Shown here: piece by piece, positions 42,934 through 52,006 of the stretch
How positions within the stretch are numbered: the stretch's first letter is position 1
Layout of the letters: each line of letters starts with the position of its first letter
Assembly (NCBI GenBank): GCA_034431435.1
Contig: DAOUDG010000088.1
Location: forward strand, 1-64,000
DNA length: 64,000 bases
Reading direction: 5' to 3'
DNA from: JAHCIE01 sp034431435
GTDB lineage: Bacteria; Chloroflexota; Anaerolineae; Epilineales; JAHCIE01
Position numbers and translations under genes: made by a program
The notes under the pieces: generated by a model
Databases searched by the model: none
The model's input: the letters and a program-made list of their open reading frames with translations, nothing else
Told to the model about the DNA's origin: nothing

Positions 42934-42964
42934 CAAGGGCCGGCGCGCTGCGCGCCGGCCCTTG
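42934..42964 (+). terminator. Strong hairpin terminator after the UgpC-type gene
   Basis: A perfect 14-bp stem, CAAGGGCCGGCGCG with its exact complement, around a 3-nt loop. The following sequence is 'tctgtc', not a pure T-run. Confidence 0.75.
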
Positions 42965-42990
42965 TCTGTCGCCTGGACGCTCATGGCGGA

Positions 42991-43017
42991 TGGCGCGGGA
43001 TGCCACATCCCGCGCCA
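42991..43017. repeat. Perfect short palindrome
   Basis: TGGCGCGGGATG, cca, CATCCCGCGCCA: 12-bp arms and a 3-nt loop, just after the terminator and before the anti-sigma gene end. A shorter relative (GGATG...CATCC followed by CGCG) is at about 32415-32432. Confidence 0.6.
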
Positions 43018-43028
43018 GTCATGTGGCC

Positions 43029-43919
43029 TCATCGCCGCGTGAGGGCGCGTAGCACAATCGCGCTCACGGCCAGCACAGCCGCCAGTACAGCCAACCCAAT
43101 CTCGGCCGCGCGATAGGGGTTGCCAGGCTGTGGGGGCGGCGCCGGACCGGCGCGGGGAGCCACCGCCAGTTGCGCGGTCGCCACGGGTGCGCTACGGGCC
43201 TCGACCTGGGGCGCGGCCGTGGGCAGGCTAACGGGGGCCGCCTCAGCGGCGGCGGCAGCTGGGGCAGCTGTCGTAGCGGAGGGACGCACGACGGGCGCGC
43301 CGGCCGGCGGGGCGGCGCTCGTATCATCCCCTGCGCCCGCACCCGCGCCCCCACCGCCCGCCCCACTGGGCGCGGACGAGCCGGGCGGGAAGGGGGAAGG
43401 CGCGACGGGAATCGACTGCACAGCAGGCGCAGGGGCTTGCGCCGCTGCCTTGGGAGCTTCGACCGGCGCCTTGCGCGCCTCGGCCGCCGCTGGCGGCGCA
43501 GGCGCCAGGGCGTCGACGGCTGTCGCACTCATGGGGATGGCCTGCGCGCCGCCGCGCGTCGTTTGCCAGGCATCGAGGCCGATGACGGCGATAAGCAGCG
43601 CGACGGATACCGCCGCTGCGCCGCGCGTGAGGCCGTAGAGCCAGGCCGTGTTGGCCCACCAGGGCCGCCGGGATTCTTCGCGGCTTGCGACCTCATCGGC
43701 CGCGACCGGGATCGGAATCTCAAAGCTGCGAGGCAGCGCGACATCGGGCGTCTGGCGCAGGATTTCGAGAGTCCAGCGCAGGCTGTCCATCTCATCGCGC
43801 CAGGCTGCGCTCGCGGCGACTTGAGCCTCCACATCGCGACGTTGTTCGGTTGTCAGCGCGCCATCGAGGTAAGCCGAGAGAAGCTCAGTATCGACGGGGC
43901 GTTCGACAAGGTTAGGCAT
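43029..43919 (-). CDS. Anti-sigma factor-like membrane protein without a zinc motif
   Basis: A 296-aa protein encoded directly downstream of an ECF sigma gene. The N-terminal ~75 residues (LLSAYLDGALTTEQRRDVE ... LPRSF) match the pattern of anti-sigma domains that hold sigma at the membrane, but no His or Cys is present, so the classic HxxxCxxC zinc-binding anti-sigma motif is absent. A transmembrane helix spans about residues 97-117 (GAAAVSVALLIAVIGLDAW), an Ala/Pro-rich external region covers residues ~130-265, and a second helix near the C-terminus is about residues 270-292. It probably binds and sequesters the sigma factor. Confidence 0.75.
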   Translation of the reverse strand: MPNLVERPVDTELLSAYLDGALTTEQRRDVEAQVAASAAWRDEMDSLRWTLEILRQTPDVALPRSFEIPIPVAADEVASREESRRPWWANTAWLYGLTRGAAAVSVALLIAVIGLDAWQTTRGGAQAIPMSATAVDALAPAPPAAAEARKAPVEAPKAAAQAPAPAVQSIPVAPSPFPPGSSAPSGAGGGGAGAGAGDDTSAAPPAGAPVVRPSATTAAPAAAAAEAAPVSLPTAAPQVEARSAPVATAQLAVAPRAGPAPPPQPGNPYRAAEIGLAVLAAVLAVSAIVLRALTRR

Positions 43920-44004
43920 CCAACAGTTCCACCCTGGCAGCGTGGCTCGATGGCCAGAAGGCTGGCCTCGTGTCGGCGGTCATCGAGCGCGGCTGTGTTG
44001 GCCC

Positions 44005-44604
44005 TCAGCTACCTAGACGATAGGCGGCGGGCAATAGTTCCCGCTGTGTTACTAAGAAGTCGCGCATACGCGCCCGCGCCCGGCTCAAGCGCGACTTGAC
44101 CGTACCCAGCTCGACGCCCGTCGCCGTCGCGATCTCCTCGTAGGAATACCCCTGGATGTCGGACAGCACCAGCGTCACGCGCTGGTCGGGCGGCAAGGCT
44201 TGTAGACCCCTCTCCATCAGGCGGCTCAGTTCCTGGCGCAGCGTGTAGTCTTCGGGGGATTCGCCCCGGTCGATTAGCGCGGGCGACGGCTCAGCCATGT
44301 CGGGATCGGGGACCATGTCTTCCAACGAGGTCGCCGGCCGCCGCTGCTGATAGCGGAGGTGGTCGTAGCAGGCGTTGGTGGTAATGCGCATCAGCCAGGC
44401 GCGAAACGACCCGCCGTCGAACGTACCGATAGCGCGGTAGGCGTTCAGGAAGGCTTCCTGCGCCACGTCGGCGGCGGCCTCGCTCTCGCCGAGGATGCGA
44501 TACGCCACGTTATAGACGGTCGACTGGTGCGCGCGAACCAGAACGTTGAAGGCGCGCGTGTCGCCGCGCTGGGCTTGGCGAATCAGGCTGGCTTCGTCCA
44601 ACAC
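44005..44604 (-). CDS. ECF-family RNA polymerase sigma factor
   Basis: A 199-aa extracytoplasmic-function sigma factor: region 2 (RILGESEAAADVAQEAFLNA with the following FRAWLMRITTNACYDHLR) and region 4 helix-turn-helix (GYSYEEIATATGVELGTVKS RLSRAR). It directs core RNA polymerase to a specific promoter set, probably in response to envelope signals. The start is GTG at 44604. The anti-sigma gene follows 85 bp downstream on the same strand, so the pair is likely cotranscribed. Confidence 0.93.
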   Translation of the reverse strand: MLDEASLIRQAQRGDTRAFNVLVRAHQSTVYNVAYRILGESEAAADVAQEAFLNAYRAIGTFDGGSFRAWLMRITTNACYDHLRYQQRRPATSLEDMVPDPDMAEPSPALIDRGESPEDYTLRQELSRLMERGLQALPPDQRVTLVLSDIQGYSYEEIATATGVELGTVKSRLSRARARMRDFLVTQRELLPAAYRLGS

Positions 44605-44644
44605 CGTGCTCCCGTTGGTCGGGGATGGTGTCCCCTGGGTCGTT

Positions 44645-44672
44645 ATTATAGTCGGCTGCGCGGCGTTGTCAC
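44645..44672 (-). promoter_or_regulatory. Promoter of the ECF sigma operon
   Basis: On the minus strand GTGACA (44667-44672), a 16-bp spacer, CTATAAT ending at 44645. The -10 ends about 40 bp before the GTG start, so the sigma gene appears to be read by the main sigma factor. Confidence 0.5.
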
Positions 44673-44768
44673 ACTCGGGCGCGGCTGGCCTCTGTCACTG
44701 GGCCGTAACTTCACGTTACTTTCATCGTTTCTAACCATGACTCCTATCGTCCCCCACAAGGAGGTTTC

Positions 44769-45806
44769 GTGACCCTCTCCCCGTGGCGCCGCCTGCTCGT
44801 TGGCGGCGCGCTCTCCCTACTCGTGGTGGTGGTGGTCTTCGCGGTCGCGAGCGCGCAAGGCGGCGGCTCGTGCACGGTAAGCGGCTACGTGCTGGACCCC
44901 TGGGGGCGGGCCGTGCCGCAGGCGACAGTGATTCTCAGGCTCAGCGGCCGGGCGAACGCCAGTCAGGTGGTCAGTGCGGCGGATGGCTCCTACAGCCTCG
45001 CCATCCTGCCGCCCGCCTTGACAGCCCAGGATACAGGCTATCTGTACACGCAATTGCCCCTCACTGATGAGACCCTGGTCGGCGCGCTCAACTTCAAGAA
45101 CTGCCGCACCCGGCGCGATATCTTCACCAACGCCCCGTCGGGACCGGGCTTCACGCCGGGGCCGACACCCCCCATTCCGCCGCCGGTGGTCCCGGCGTAC
45201 CCTGCCCCCAACCCGCCCTCGCCGGTCATGGCAAACTCCCTCGCCTTCTTCGACCTGACGGCGTTGCCCCGAGGTGGCGTCAGCCCTGGTGACAGCTTCG
45301 CGCTTCCGGTCTGCGTCGCCGCGTTCAACACGCCGCTGCCGCAGATCACCAGGCTCACCTTCATCGCCGAGTTTGACCCGGCGAAGCTGCGGGTCAAGGG
45401 CTTCCGCGCCATCCCAGGCAGCCCCTTCAGCAACAACCCGATCCGCGCCGCCATTGAGCGCGAGACGATCGCGGGCCGCGAGCGGGGGCGCATCTGGTAC
45501 CAGGTAGAGGCCAGCGGGCCGGTGGAACTGCCGCTCCTGCCGTCGGCCTGCGCTCGCGTCGTCGATGTCGAGATGGAGGCCATCGCGGGCGCGGTGAGCG
45601 CCGGTGACACGGTCGGCCTGTCGACCGTGAAGGGCTTGCAGACCAATCCGGTTGTCGAGGTGAATCCCTCCATGCGCATCGGCGGCGTGGATCAGGTCAT
45701 CGCCCGGTCCACAACCTACGTGGATATCCTGACGCCGGACGAGCAGACCGACGTGCAGCGCACGTCCTATCTGCCGGTCCTCGTCAAGGGCCAGAATCTG
45801 CGCTAG
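44769..45806 (+). CDS. Secreted protein with carboxypeptidase-regulatory-like and cohesin-like domains
   Basis: A 345-aa exported protein. GTG start preceded by AAGGAGG; signal peptide (LLVGGALSLLVVVVVFAVASAQG, residues ~9-30). Residues 32-95 (CTVSGYVLDPWGRAVPQAT ... ADGSYSLAI) match the carboxypeptidase-regulatory/SdrD-B-like Ig fold. A Pro-rich linker (TPGPTPPIPPPVVPAYPAP) leads to a beta-sandwich of about residues 155-320 (VSPGDSFALPVCVAAF ... LTFIAEFDPAKLRVKG ... GRIWYQVEA) with cohesin-like features. It ends in a tail carrying RTSYLPVLVK. It is divergent from the ECF operon and may be one of its targets. The cohesin reading is tentative. Confidence 0.65.
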   Translation: MTLSPWRRLLVGGALSLLVVVVVFAVASAQGGGSCTVSGYVLDPWGRAVPQATVILRLSGRANASQVVSAADGSYSLAILPPALTAQDTGYLYTQLPLTDETLVGALNFKNCRTRRDIFTNAPSGPGFTPGPTPPIPPPVVPAYPAPNPPSPVMANSLAFFDLTALPRGGVSPGDSFALPVCVAAFNTPLPQITRLTFIAEFDPAKLRVKGFRAIPGSPFSNNPIRAAIERETIAGRERGRIWYQVEASGPVELPLLPSACARVVDVEMEAIAGAVSAGDTVGLSTVKGLQTNPVVEVNPSMRIGGVDQVIARSTTYVDILTPDEQTDVQRTSYLPVLVKGQNLR

Positions 45807-45847
45807 CGCTGATGGCGCGAGGCTGACGAATCTTATCCCGATAGTGT

Positions 45848-45896
45848 GGCAAATGCGCTCGCGTCGGACGGCCACCCCCGACACGAGCGCGTTGCC
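45848..45896 (+). terminator. Hairpin after the secreted-protein gene
   Basis: GGCAAATGCGCTCGCGTCGG can pair with a near-complement (CCGACACGAGCGCGTTGCC), about 17 pairs. No T-run follows. It is a likely transcription end before the efflux array. Confidence 0.5.
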
Positions 45897-45904
45897 GCGC
45901 AGAT

Positions 45905-45933
45905 TTGCCTTGCTGCTCGGCCAGGCTTATACT
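45905..45933 (+). promoter_or_regulatory. Promoter of the ArsR-MFS-ABC efflux array
   Basis: TTGCCT (45905-45910), a 17-bp spacer, TATACT (45928-45933). AT-rich sequence (gttattcaggtattagcata) lies between here and ATG 45981, and AGGTG is the ribosome site. No clear operator palindrome was found. Confidence 0.45.
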
Positions 45934-45980
45934 TACCCCCGCTGTTATTCAGGTATTAGCATAAGTGTATAGGTGTGGCT

Positions 45981-47075
45981 ATGCTCCCCGACCTTATTGA
46001 GGCGGCTCCGACCCTCGACGTCGCCTTCGACATGTCTGTGCCCCACGACCTGTTTGCCACACTGAGCCTGATGGTGAAAGCGCCCTGGCGCACCGGGTTC
46101 AGTGAGTGGGTATACGAGACGGCCGCCGCGTTAGGCTCGCAAGGCCGCCGCGACGCGGCGACGTTGACGCCACTGCTTGGCACAGTCGTGCGCGGGCCGG
46201 ACGCCCCGATTCTCACCCTGCCAGCTACGGCGGCCGCGTGGCGCGACCTGGATGCCTACCTGGCCTACCTGGAGGGTCAGCCCCGCGCCTTCTACGCCGA
46301 TCTGGCGGTGCGCTTCATCCGCGACGCGAGCGAGTGCGTCGCTCCCGGTGAGGCCGGCATGCCGTTGGCTGCGCTGCTGGCGCGCTATCTTGATGACCAG
46401 CGGGCGCGGCGGGGCGTGTCCGGCGTCTACTTTGACCCTGAGCTTGCCGAGGCCGTGCTGATCCAGCCTACCCTACTCCACGAGCGCCTGACAGGGTTTG
46501 TGCGCGCGTTCGCCAGGGAGCACTACGGCCCCTCACTGGCGCGGGAGGCGGACCTGCTGCGGGGTGCGCTGACCTATCATCGTCGTCAGTCGTACCGAGG
46601 CCAGATCGATGACATCTTTGGCGCGGTTACCGGCCGTGCGTTGCCCCACGAGTCTCAATTGACACTGGCGCGGGCGGCGGAAGTTGTCTTTGTCCCCTCG
46701 CCCCATATCGGCCCCTACTTCTACTTGATCACCACGGGGTCGCGCGTGTACATCAGCTTTAACGCGCGCACGGTGGCGACGGGACGCAGCGCCGAGCCAT
46801 CGACGCCTGACGTGGTGCATCTGTTCCCACCGCTGAAGGCCCTGGCGGACGAGACGCGCCTGCACATCCTGGCCCTGCTTCAGGCCGGCGAACACACCCA
46901 GGATAGTCTGGTGGCGACGCTGGGCATCTCGCAGCCGACGGCATCGCGGCATCTTGGCCTGCTGGAGCGGGTGTCATTGGTACGAGCGCGCCGCGACAAT
47001 GGTCTCAAGTACTACTCCGTCGATCGCACCGCCGGGCGTGATTTTGTCGCGTCCCTTCAGGCGTTCCTGGCCTAG
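45981..47075 (+). CDS. ArsR-type transcriptional regulator with a large N-terminal domain
   Basis: A 364-aa protein: an unrecognised N-terminal domain of about 270 residues followed by an ArsR winged helix (residues ~280-355: LFPPLKALADETRLHILALL, then GISQPTASRHLGLLE as the recognition helix). The usual metal-binding Cys pair of ArsR/SmtB sensors is absent, so a non-metal ligand, perhaps bound by the N-terminal domain, is likely. It precedes an MFS efflux gene by 27 bp and a heterodimeric ABC exporter pair on the same strand. It probably represses this operon and is relieved by an exported compound. Confidence 0.8.
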   Translation: MLPDLIEAAPTLDVAFDMSVPHDLFATLSLMVKAPWRTGFSEWVYETAAALGSQGRRDAATLTPLLGTVVRGPDAPILTLPATAAAWRDLDAYLAYLEGQPRAFYADLAVRFIRDASECVAPGEAGMPLAALLARYLDDQRARRGVSGVYFDPELAEAVLIQPTLLHERLTGFVRAFAREHYGPSLAREADLLRGALTYHRRQSYRGQIDDIFGAVTGRALPHESQLTLARAAEVVFVPSPHIGPYFYLITTGSRVYISFNARTVATGRSAEPSTPDVVHLFPPLKALADETRLHILALLQAGEHTQDSLVATLGISQPTASRHLGLLERVSLVRARRDNGLKYYSVDRTAGRDFVASLQAFLA

Positions 47076-47102
47076 CCCCGACGCCAGCAAAGGACTCATT
47101 CC

Positions 47103-48314
47103 ATGCTCTTCTGGCTTCGCAACAAGGCCCTGATGGCTGTCACCGTCGGCCATTTCAGCGTGGATATGTACTCCGGCATGCTACCCCTGATCCTGGTAGC
47201 CCTGGCTGGCCCCCTGGACCTCTCCTACGCGCAGATAGGCCTGGTGTCCACCGCCTTCACCCTGACCTCGTCGCTGACCCAGCCGCTCTTCGGCTGGCTG
47301 GCCGACCGTTGGGGTGGACGTGGGCTGGCGGCTGGCGGCATCATTGTCATTGCCCTGGCGACGGGCCTCATGCGCTCGGCAAGTTCGTATGCCATGCTCA
47401 TCGCGCTCGCGCCGCTGGCGGGCCTCGGCTCGGCGGCTTTTCACCCGCAGGGTGCGGCCAACGCGGCCCTGGCGAGCGGCAGGCAGAAGGCGACGGGCGT
47501 CTCTATCTTCATGCTGGGCGGCAATTCCGGTTTCGCGTTTGGCCCCATCGTTGCACGCTTCGCCTTTGCCGCCGTGGGACAGGCCGCCGTGCTGGCCCTG
47601 ACCAGCGTCGGCTTCATCCTCGGCTTCCTCCAAATCTATCTCGCCCCCAGCGTCAAGCGCATCCCGGCCGCCGACGCCAAAGCCGCGGCCGCGGCATTGA
47701 ATGAGCATCGCCCCATGGCCCTGGGCGCGGCCTTCGCCCTCATCATGGTCATCTTTCTGCGTCAGTGGGTCCACTCGTCGCTGACCACCTATCTGCCCCA
47801 GTGGCTCACGGCGCAAGGCTACTCGGTGACGATGACGAGCAACCTCATGTTTGCCATGCTGCTGCCGCTGGCCTTTGGCGGGCTTTTCGGCGGCTACATG
47901 GCCGATCGCATCGGCCGCAAGCCCATCATCATTGCGTCGCTGGCCCTGATGGGGCCGCTGCTGCTGCTGCTGCTGAACGCGCCCGGCCCGCTCATGTTCG
48001 TGCTCGCGCCTGTGCTGGGCATCGTCATGGGTGCGTCGTTCCCGATTACCCTGGTCATGGCCCAAGAGTTGCTTCCCCGTGGTATCGGTATCATGAGCGG
48101 CCTGGCCCTGGGGTTCACCTTTATTGCCGGCGGCGTCGGCGTCGCCATCAGCGGTATCATCGCTGATCGCATTGGCCTGACCGCCATGTTAACCGGTCTG
48201 TCTCTCATCGCGCTGGCGGGAACCGGGTTTGCCCTGATGCTACCCGGTCGGCAGGGCCGAACAGCGGATGCGCCCATCGCCCAGCCGGTCGATGCAGCGA
48301 CAGCCGAGATGTGA
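47103..48314 (+). CDS. MFS efflux transporter, fosmidomycin-resistance (Fsr)-like
   Basis: A 403-aa twelve-helix major facilitator. The N-terminal HFSVDMYSGMLPLILVALAG and FGWLADRWGGRGLAAGG (motif A-like) match Fsr-type exporters, as do AAFHPQGAANAA and FMLGGNSGFAFGPI. The substrate is not determined; homologues export fosmidomycin and other small acids or toxic compounds. AAAGGA precedes the ATG. It forms an array with the ArsR gene upstream and the ABC exporter genes 12 bp downstream. Confidence 0.9.
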   Translation: MLFWLRNKALMAVTVGHFSVDMYSGMLPLILVALAGPLDLSYAQIGLVSTAFTLTSSLTQPLFGWLADRWGGRGLAAGGIIVIALATGLMRSASSYAMLIALAPLAGLGSAAFHPQGAANAALASGRQKATGVSIFMLGGNSGFAFGPIVARFAFAAVGQAAVLALTSVGFILGFLQIYLAPSVKRIPAADAKAAAAALNEHRPMALGAAFALIMVIFLRQWVHSSLTTYLPQWLTAQGYSVTMTSNLMFAMLLPLAFGGLFGGYMADRIGRKPIIIASLALMGPLLLLLLNAPGPLMFVLAPVLGIVMGASFPITLVMAQELLPRGIGIMSGLALGFTFIAGGVGVAISGIIADRIGLTAMLTGLSLIALAGTGFALMLPGRQGRTADAPIAQPVDAATAEM

Positions 48315-48326
48315 TAGAGTCACAAC

Positions 48327-50147
48327 ATGCCTATCTTGAGACGACTCCTCGGCTACGTGCGTCCCTACGCCCGGTTAGCCACAGTCACCTACGCATCGAT
48401 GCTGGCGGCCACCGCGTTAGCCCTCACCGTGCCCTGGATTCTGCGGGTGGTCATCGACCGTGGCCTACAGGATAATGATTTTCGCGTGATAGTCGCGGCG
48501 GCGGTTCTCATTGTGGCCCTGGTGGCCGTGCGGGCCGGGTTCAGTTTCATGCAGCTATACGGCGCGGAGCGCCTGTCGCAGGATATCGCCTACGACATGC
48601 GCAGCCAACTCTACAACAAGCTGCAATTCCTGTCCTTCGCGTACCATGACCGGACCCAGACAGGCGAACTGATGAGCCGCGCCACCTCCGACGTCGAGCA
48701 GATCATGCGCTTCACCGGCCAGGGTGCGATGGACCTCATCGGGATTATCGTCCTGTTCGTGGCGACGGTGGTGCTGCTGTTCTCCGTGGACGCTCGCCTG
48801 GCATTTATCGCCATGCTGCCCATCCCCTTCCTGGTGGTTGTCAGCCTGCGCTTCGGGCTGGGCATGCGCCCCCTCTGGCAGTCCGCTCAGGAGCGTACAG
48901 CCGTTCTCAGCACCACGCTGCAGGAGAACCTGGCGGGCATTCGTGTTGTCAAGGCTTTCGCCCGTGAACTGTACGAGACGGAGCGCTTCCATCAGCAGCA
49001 CGTTCACTTCAACGAGAAGCGTCAGGAGATCGTTCGCACCTGGTCTACCTACTTTCCGGCTCTGACCCTGATCATTGCCACCAGTACCGCGCTTATCCTG
49101 TGGTTCGGCGGGCGGATGGTCATCGACGGAACGCTGACGGTGGGTACGCTGGTCGCCTTCAACGCCTATCTTGTCATGCTCGCCATGCCTACCCAGCGCC
49201 TGGGCTTCGTCGTCGATCGCGTCTCCCAGGCCCTCGCATCGGGTGAGCGCGTGTTCCAGATTCTGGATACGGCGTCCGATGTCACGGACGCGCCGGACGC
49301 CGTCGAGATGCCGCCGATCCAGGGCTACGTCGAGTTCGATGCCGTTTCTTTCGGCTACGACGACGTGCCAGTCCTGAAGGACGTGTCGTTCCGTAGCGAG
49401 CCGAACCAGATGGTGGCCTTGATGGGTCTGACAGGCTCGGGCAAGAGCAGCATCATCAACCTGATCCCCCGCTTCTACGACCCGACCCAGGGCGCGGTGC
49501 GGGTGGATGGCCGCGATGTTCGGAGCGTGACCCTCCACTCGCTGCGGCAGCAGATTGGCCTGGTGTTGCAGGACACTTTCCTGTTCTCAGCCACTATCGA
49601 GGAGAACATTGCCTATGGCCGGCCAGAGGCGAGCCGCGACGAAATCATCGCGGCCGCCCGCGCGGCGGGGGCACATGACTTCATTCAGCGTCTCCCCGAT
49701 GGCTACGAAACGGAGGTAGGCGAGCGAGGTGTCACCCTATCGGGCGGCCAGCGACAGCGGCTCGCCATCGCTCGCGCGCTGCTCATGGACCCGCGCATCC
49801 TCATCCTGGATGACGCGACGAGCAGCGTCGACCCGGCCACCGAGCACGAGATTCAGCAGGCGTTGGCCCGCCTGATGCACGGCCGGACTACGTTCGTCAT
49901 TGCCCAACGGCTGCTGACCCTCAAGAACGCCGACCAGATTCTCGTGTTGGACCAGGGGCGCATCGTCCAGCGTGGGACACATGCTGAGTTGCTGGCCCAG
50001 TTGGGCCTGTATCGCACGATCTACGACTTGCAGCTTCGCGACCAGGAGGAGACTGCCGGCGCCGACGGGCAGCCGCGTCATCTGTACACCCCATCCGAAC
50101 TGGCCGCCGGCTACGGCGATCGTGGTCGGAGGCAAAGCTATGAGTGA
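48327..50147 (+). CDS. Heterodimeric ABC exporter subunit with degenerate NBD
   Basis: A 606-aa half-transporter: a six-helix TMD (residues ~20-310) and an NBD. Walker A GLTGSGKSS begins at about G367 and the signature LSGGQRQRLAIARAL is canonical. But Walker B reads LDDATSSVD, with D496 in place of the catalytic Glu, and the switch His is Q527 (VIAQRLLT instead of VIAHRLST). This is the inactive-site half of an asymmetric exporter of the TM287/288 or BmrCD kind. It overlaps the next gene by 8 nt. Substrate unknown; lipids or drugs are usual. Confidence 0.92.
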   Translation: MPILRRLLGYVRPYARLATVTYASMLAATALALTVPWILRVVIDRGLQDNDFRVIVAAAVLIVALVAVRAGFSFMQLYGAERLSQDIAYDMRSQLYNKLQFLSFAYHDRTQTGELMSRATSDVEQIMRFTGQGAMDLIGIIVLFVATVVLLFSVDARLAFIAMLPIPFLVVVSLRFGLGMRPLWQSAQERTAVLSTTLQENLAGIRVVKAFARELYETERFHQQHVHFNEKRQEIVRTWSTYFPALTLIIATSTALILWFGGRMVIDGTLTVGTLVAFNAYLVMLAMPTQRLGFVVDRVSQALASGERVFQILDTASDVTDAPDAVEMPPIQGYVEFDAVSFGYDDVPVLKDVSFRSEPNQMVALMGLTGSGKSSIINLIPRFYDPTQGAVRVDGRDVRSVTLHSLRQQIGLVLQDTFLFSATIEENIAYGRPEASRDEIIAAARAAGAHDFIQRLPDGYETEVGERGVTLSGGQRQRLAIARALLMDPRILILDDATSSVDPATEHEIQQALARLMHGRTTFVIAQRLLTLKNADQILVLDQGRIVQRGTHAELLAQLGLYRTIYDLQLRDQEETAGADGQPRHLYTPSELAAGYGDRGRRQSYE

Positions 50148-52002
50148 GATGAAGACTACTCCCGTCGGCGGGGCAACCGCCGCGCTGTTGAGTGGGACGA
50201 AGGCCGACCAGACGCGGCTGATCGAACGCCTCAGCGATAAGGAGGACCGCCTCGGCCAGGCCTATGATCCGCGCCTGACGCGCCGCCTGGCGACGTATCT
50301 GCGCCCCTATCAGCGGATGGTGTTACTGGCCCTCTTTTTCCAGGCGCTCCAGGCGATCGCCAGTGTCGCGGGACCGCCCATCGTCAGTCACGCTATTGAT
50401 CAGGGCATTCTGCCGGGCAATGTGCGTGTGCTTGGTATGTGGGTGGGGGCGTTCATCTTCGCCGCGCTGGTCGAATACGTCGGCACTCACGAGCGCACGC
50501 GCCTGATGGGCTACGTCGGCAACCTGGTCATCTTCGACCTGCGCACGGAGCTATTCACCCATCTCCAGCGCATGACACTCAGCTTCTACGACCGCTTCAT
50601 TGTCGGTCGCCTCATGTCGCGCCTGCTGTCCGACGTGGGGACAATCCAGGACTTCGTTACGTGGTCGTTCATCGGCGTGTTTCGCTCCATCACGATCCTG
50701 ATCGGCATCATCGTTGCCATGTTCTTGATGGATTGGCGGTTGGCGCTGCTGACGCTGACGGTCATTCCGGTCATGTTGCTGGCGACGGCCATCTGGCGGC
50801 GCTACGTGCGCGAGACGTTCCGCGTCGCCAAGCGTCGCCAGTCGGTCTTGACCGGCAATCTCGCCGAGAACATCAATGGTGTGCGCGTCGTCCAGTCCTT
50901 CAGTCGCGAGGCGCGCAATCTGGCGCACTTCGACCAGCTCAATCAGGCGCTACGCGACGCCAACATTCGCGCCGGGCTGCTCAGCGCCATCTTCTTCCCA
51001 ACCGTCGATATCCTGGGCGCGGTGGCGACGGCTATCGTGATTCTCTTTGGCGGCTGGCAGGTGTTGCAGGGCAACTCGAGTCCGGGCGTGCTGGTCGCCT
51101 TCGTCATCTTTGTGGATCGCTTCTTCGAGCCGATTCGCGACCTGTCCATGCGCTATAACAACCTGCAAAACACGATGTCGTCCAGCGAGCGCCTGTTCGA
51201 GTTGCTGGATATGCCCGCCGCCTTCACCGATGCCCCCGATGCCTACGACCTGCCACTGGTGCAGGGTGAGGTGGAACTGCGGCACATCACCTTTAGCTAC
51301 GACGGCATCACGCCGGTGCTCAAGGACATCAATCTGACCGTTGAGCCGGGCCAGACGGTCGCCTTTGTCGGCGAGACGGGCGCAGGGAAAAGCTCCATCG
51401 TCAGCCTGCTGAGCCGCTTTTACGAGATAGACCAGGGCCAGCTGCTCATCGACGGTCATGACGTGCGCCAGGTGACGATGGTCTCGCTGCGCCGGCAGGT
51501 GGGTGTCGTCCTCCAGCAACCGGTGCTCTTTGCGGGAACCATCGCCGAGAATATCCGCTATGGACGCCTGGACGCGACGGACGACGAGGTCATGGACGCG
51601 GCGCGCGCCGTGGGCGGCCACGAGTTCATTGCCCGCCTGCCTGATGGCTACGACACGATGGTGGGCGAAGGCGGCACGAATCTGAGCGTCGGCCAGCGCC
51701 AGCTGGTGTCCTTTGCCCGCGCGCTCCTGGCCGACCCGCGCATCCTCGTTCTCGACGAGGCTACGTCCAGCGTCGATACCCAGACTGAGCAGGTGATACA
51801 GCGGGCGTTGCAGCGGCTGCTTCAGGGCCGCACGGCCTTTGTCATCGCTCATCGTCTGAGCACCGTCGTCAATGCCGACCTGATCTGCGTCATCGACGAT
51901 GGGCGCATCGTTGAGCGCGGGACGCACCAGGACCTCCTGGCCCATCGCGGCTCGTACTACGGCCTGTACACCATGCAGTGGCGCGGGCGCGAGGCAGCCT
52001 GA
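50140..52002 (+). CDS. Heterodimeric ABC exporter subunit with consensus catalytic site
   Basis: A 620-aa half-transporter coupled to the previous gene by an 8-nt overlap, with GGAGG 7 nt before the ATG (50140). TMD ~residues 45-350. NBD: Walker A GETGAGKSS, Walker B LDEATSSVD with catalytic E540, switch H571 (VIAHRLST), but signature LSVGQ with V517 in place of the usual Gly. The altered signature faces the degenerate Walker site of the partner, so one composite ATP site is inactive and one is active. Confidence 0.93.
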   Translation: MSEMKTTPVGGATAALLSGTKADQTRLIERLSDKEDRLGQAYDPRLTRRLATYLRPYQRMVLLALFFQALQAIASVAGPPIVSHAIDQGILPGNVRVLGMWVGAFIFAALVEYVGTHERTRLMGYVGNLVIFDLRTELFTHLQRMTLSFYDRFIVGRLMSRLLSDVGTIQDFVTWSFIGVFRSITILIGIIVAMFLMDWRLALLTLTVIPVMLLATAIWRRYVRETFRVAKRRQSVLTGNLAENINGVRVVQSFSREARNLAHFDQLNQALRDANIRAGLLSAIFFPTVDILGAVATAIVILFGGWQVLQGNSSPGVLVAFVIFVDRFFEPIRDLSMRYNNLQNTMSSSERLFELLDMPAAFTDAPDAYDLPLVQGEVELRHITFSYDGITPVLKDINLTVEPGQTVAFVGETGAGKSSIVSLLSRFYEIDQGQLLIDGHDVRQVTMVSLRRQVGVVLQQPVLFAGTIAENIRYGRLDATDDEVMDAARAVGGHEFIARLPDGYDTMVGEGGTNLSVGQRQLVSFARALLADPRILVLDEATSSVDTQTEQVIQRALQRLLQGRTAFVIAHRLSTVVNADLICVIDDGRIVERGTHQDLLAHRGSYYGLYTMQWRGREAA

Positions 52003-52006
52003 GAGG

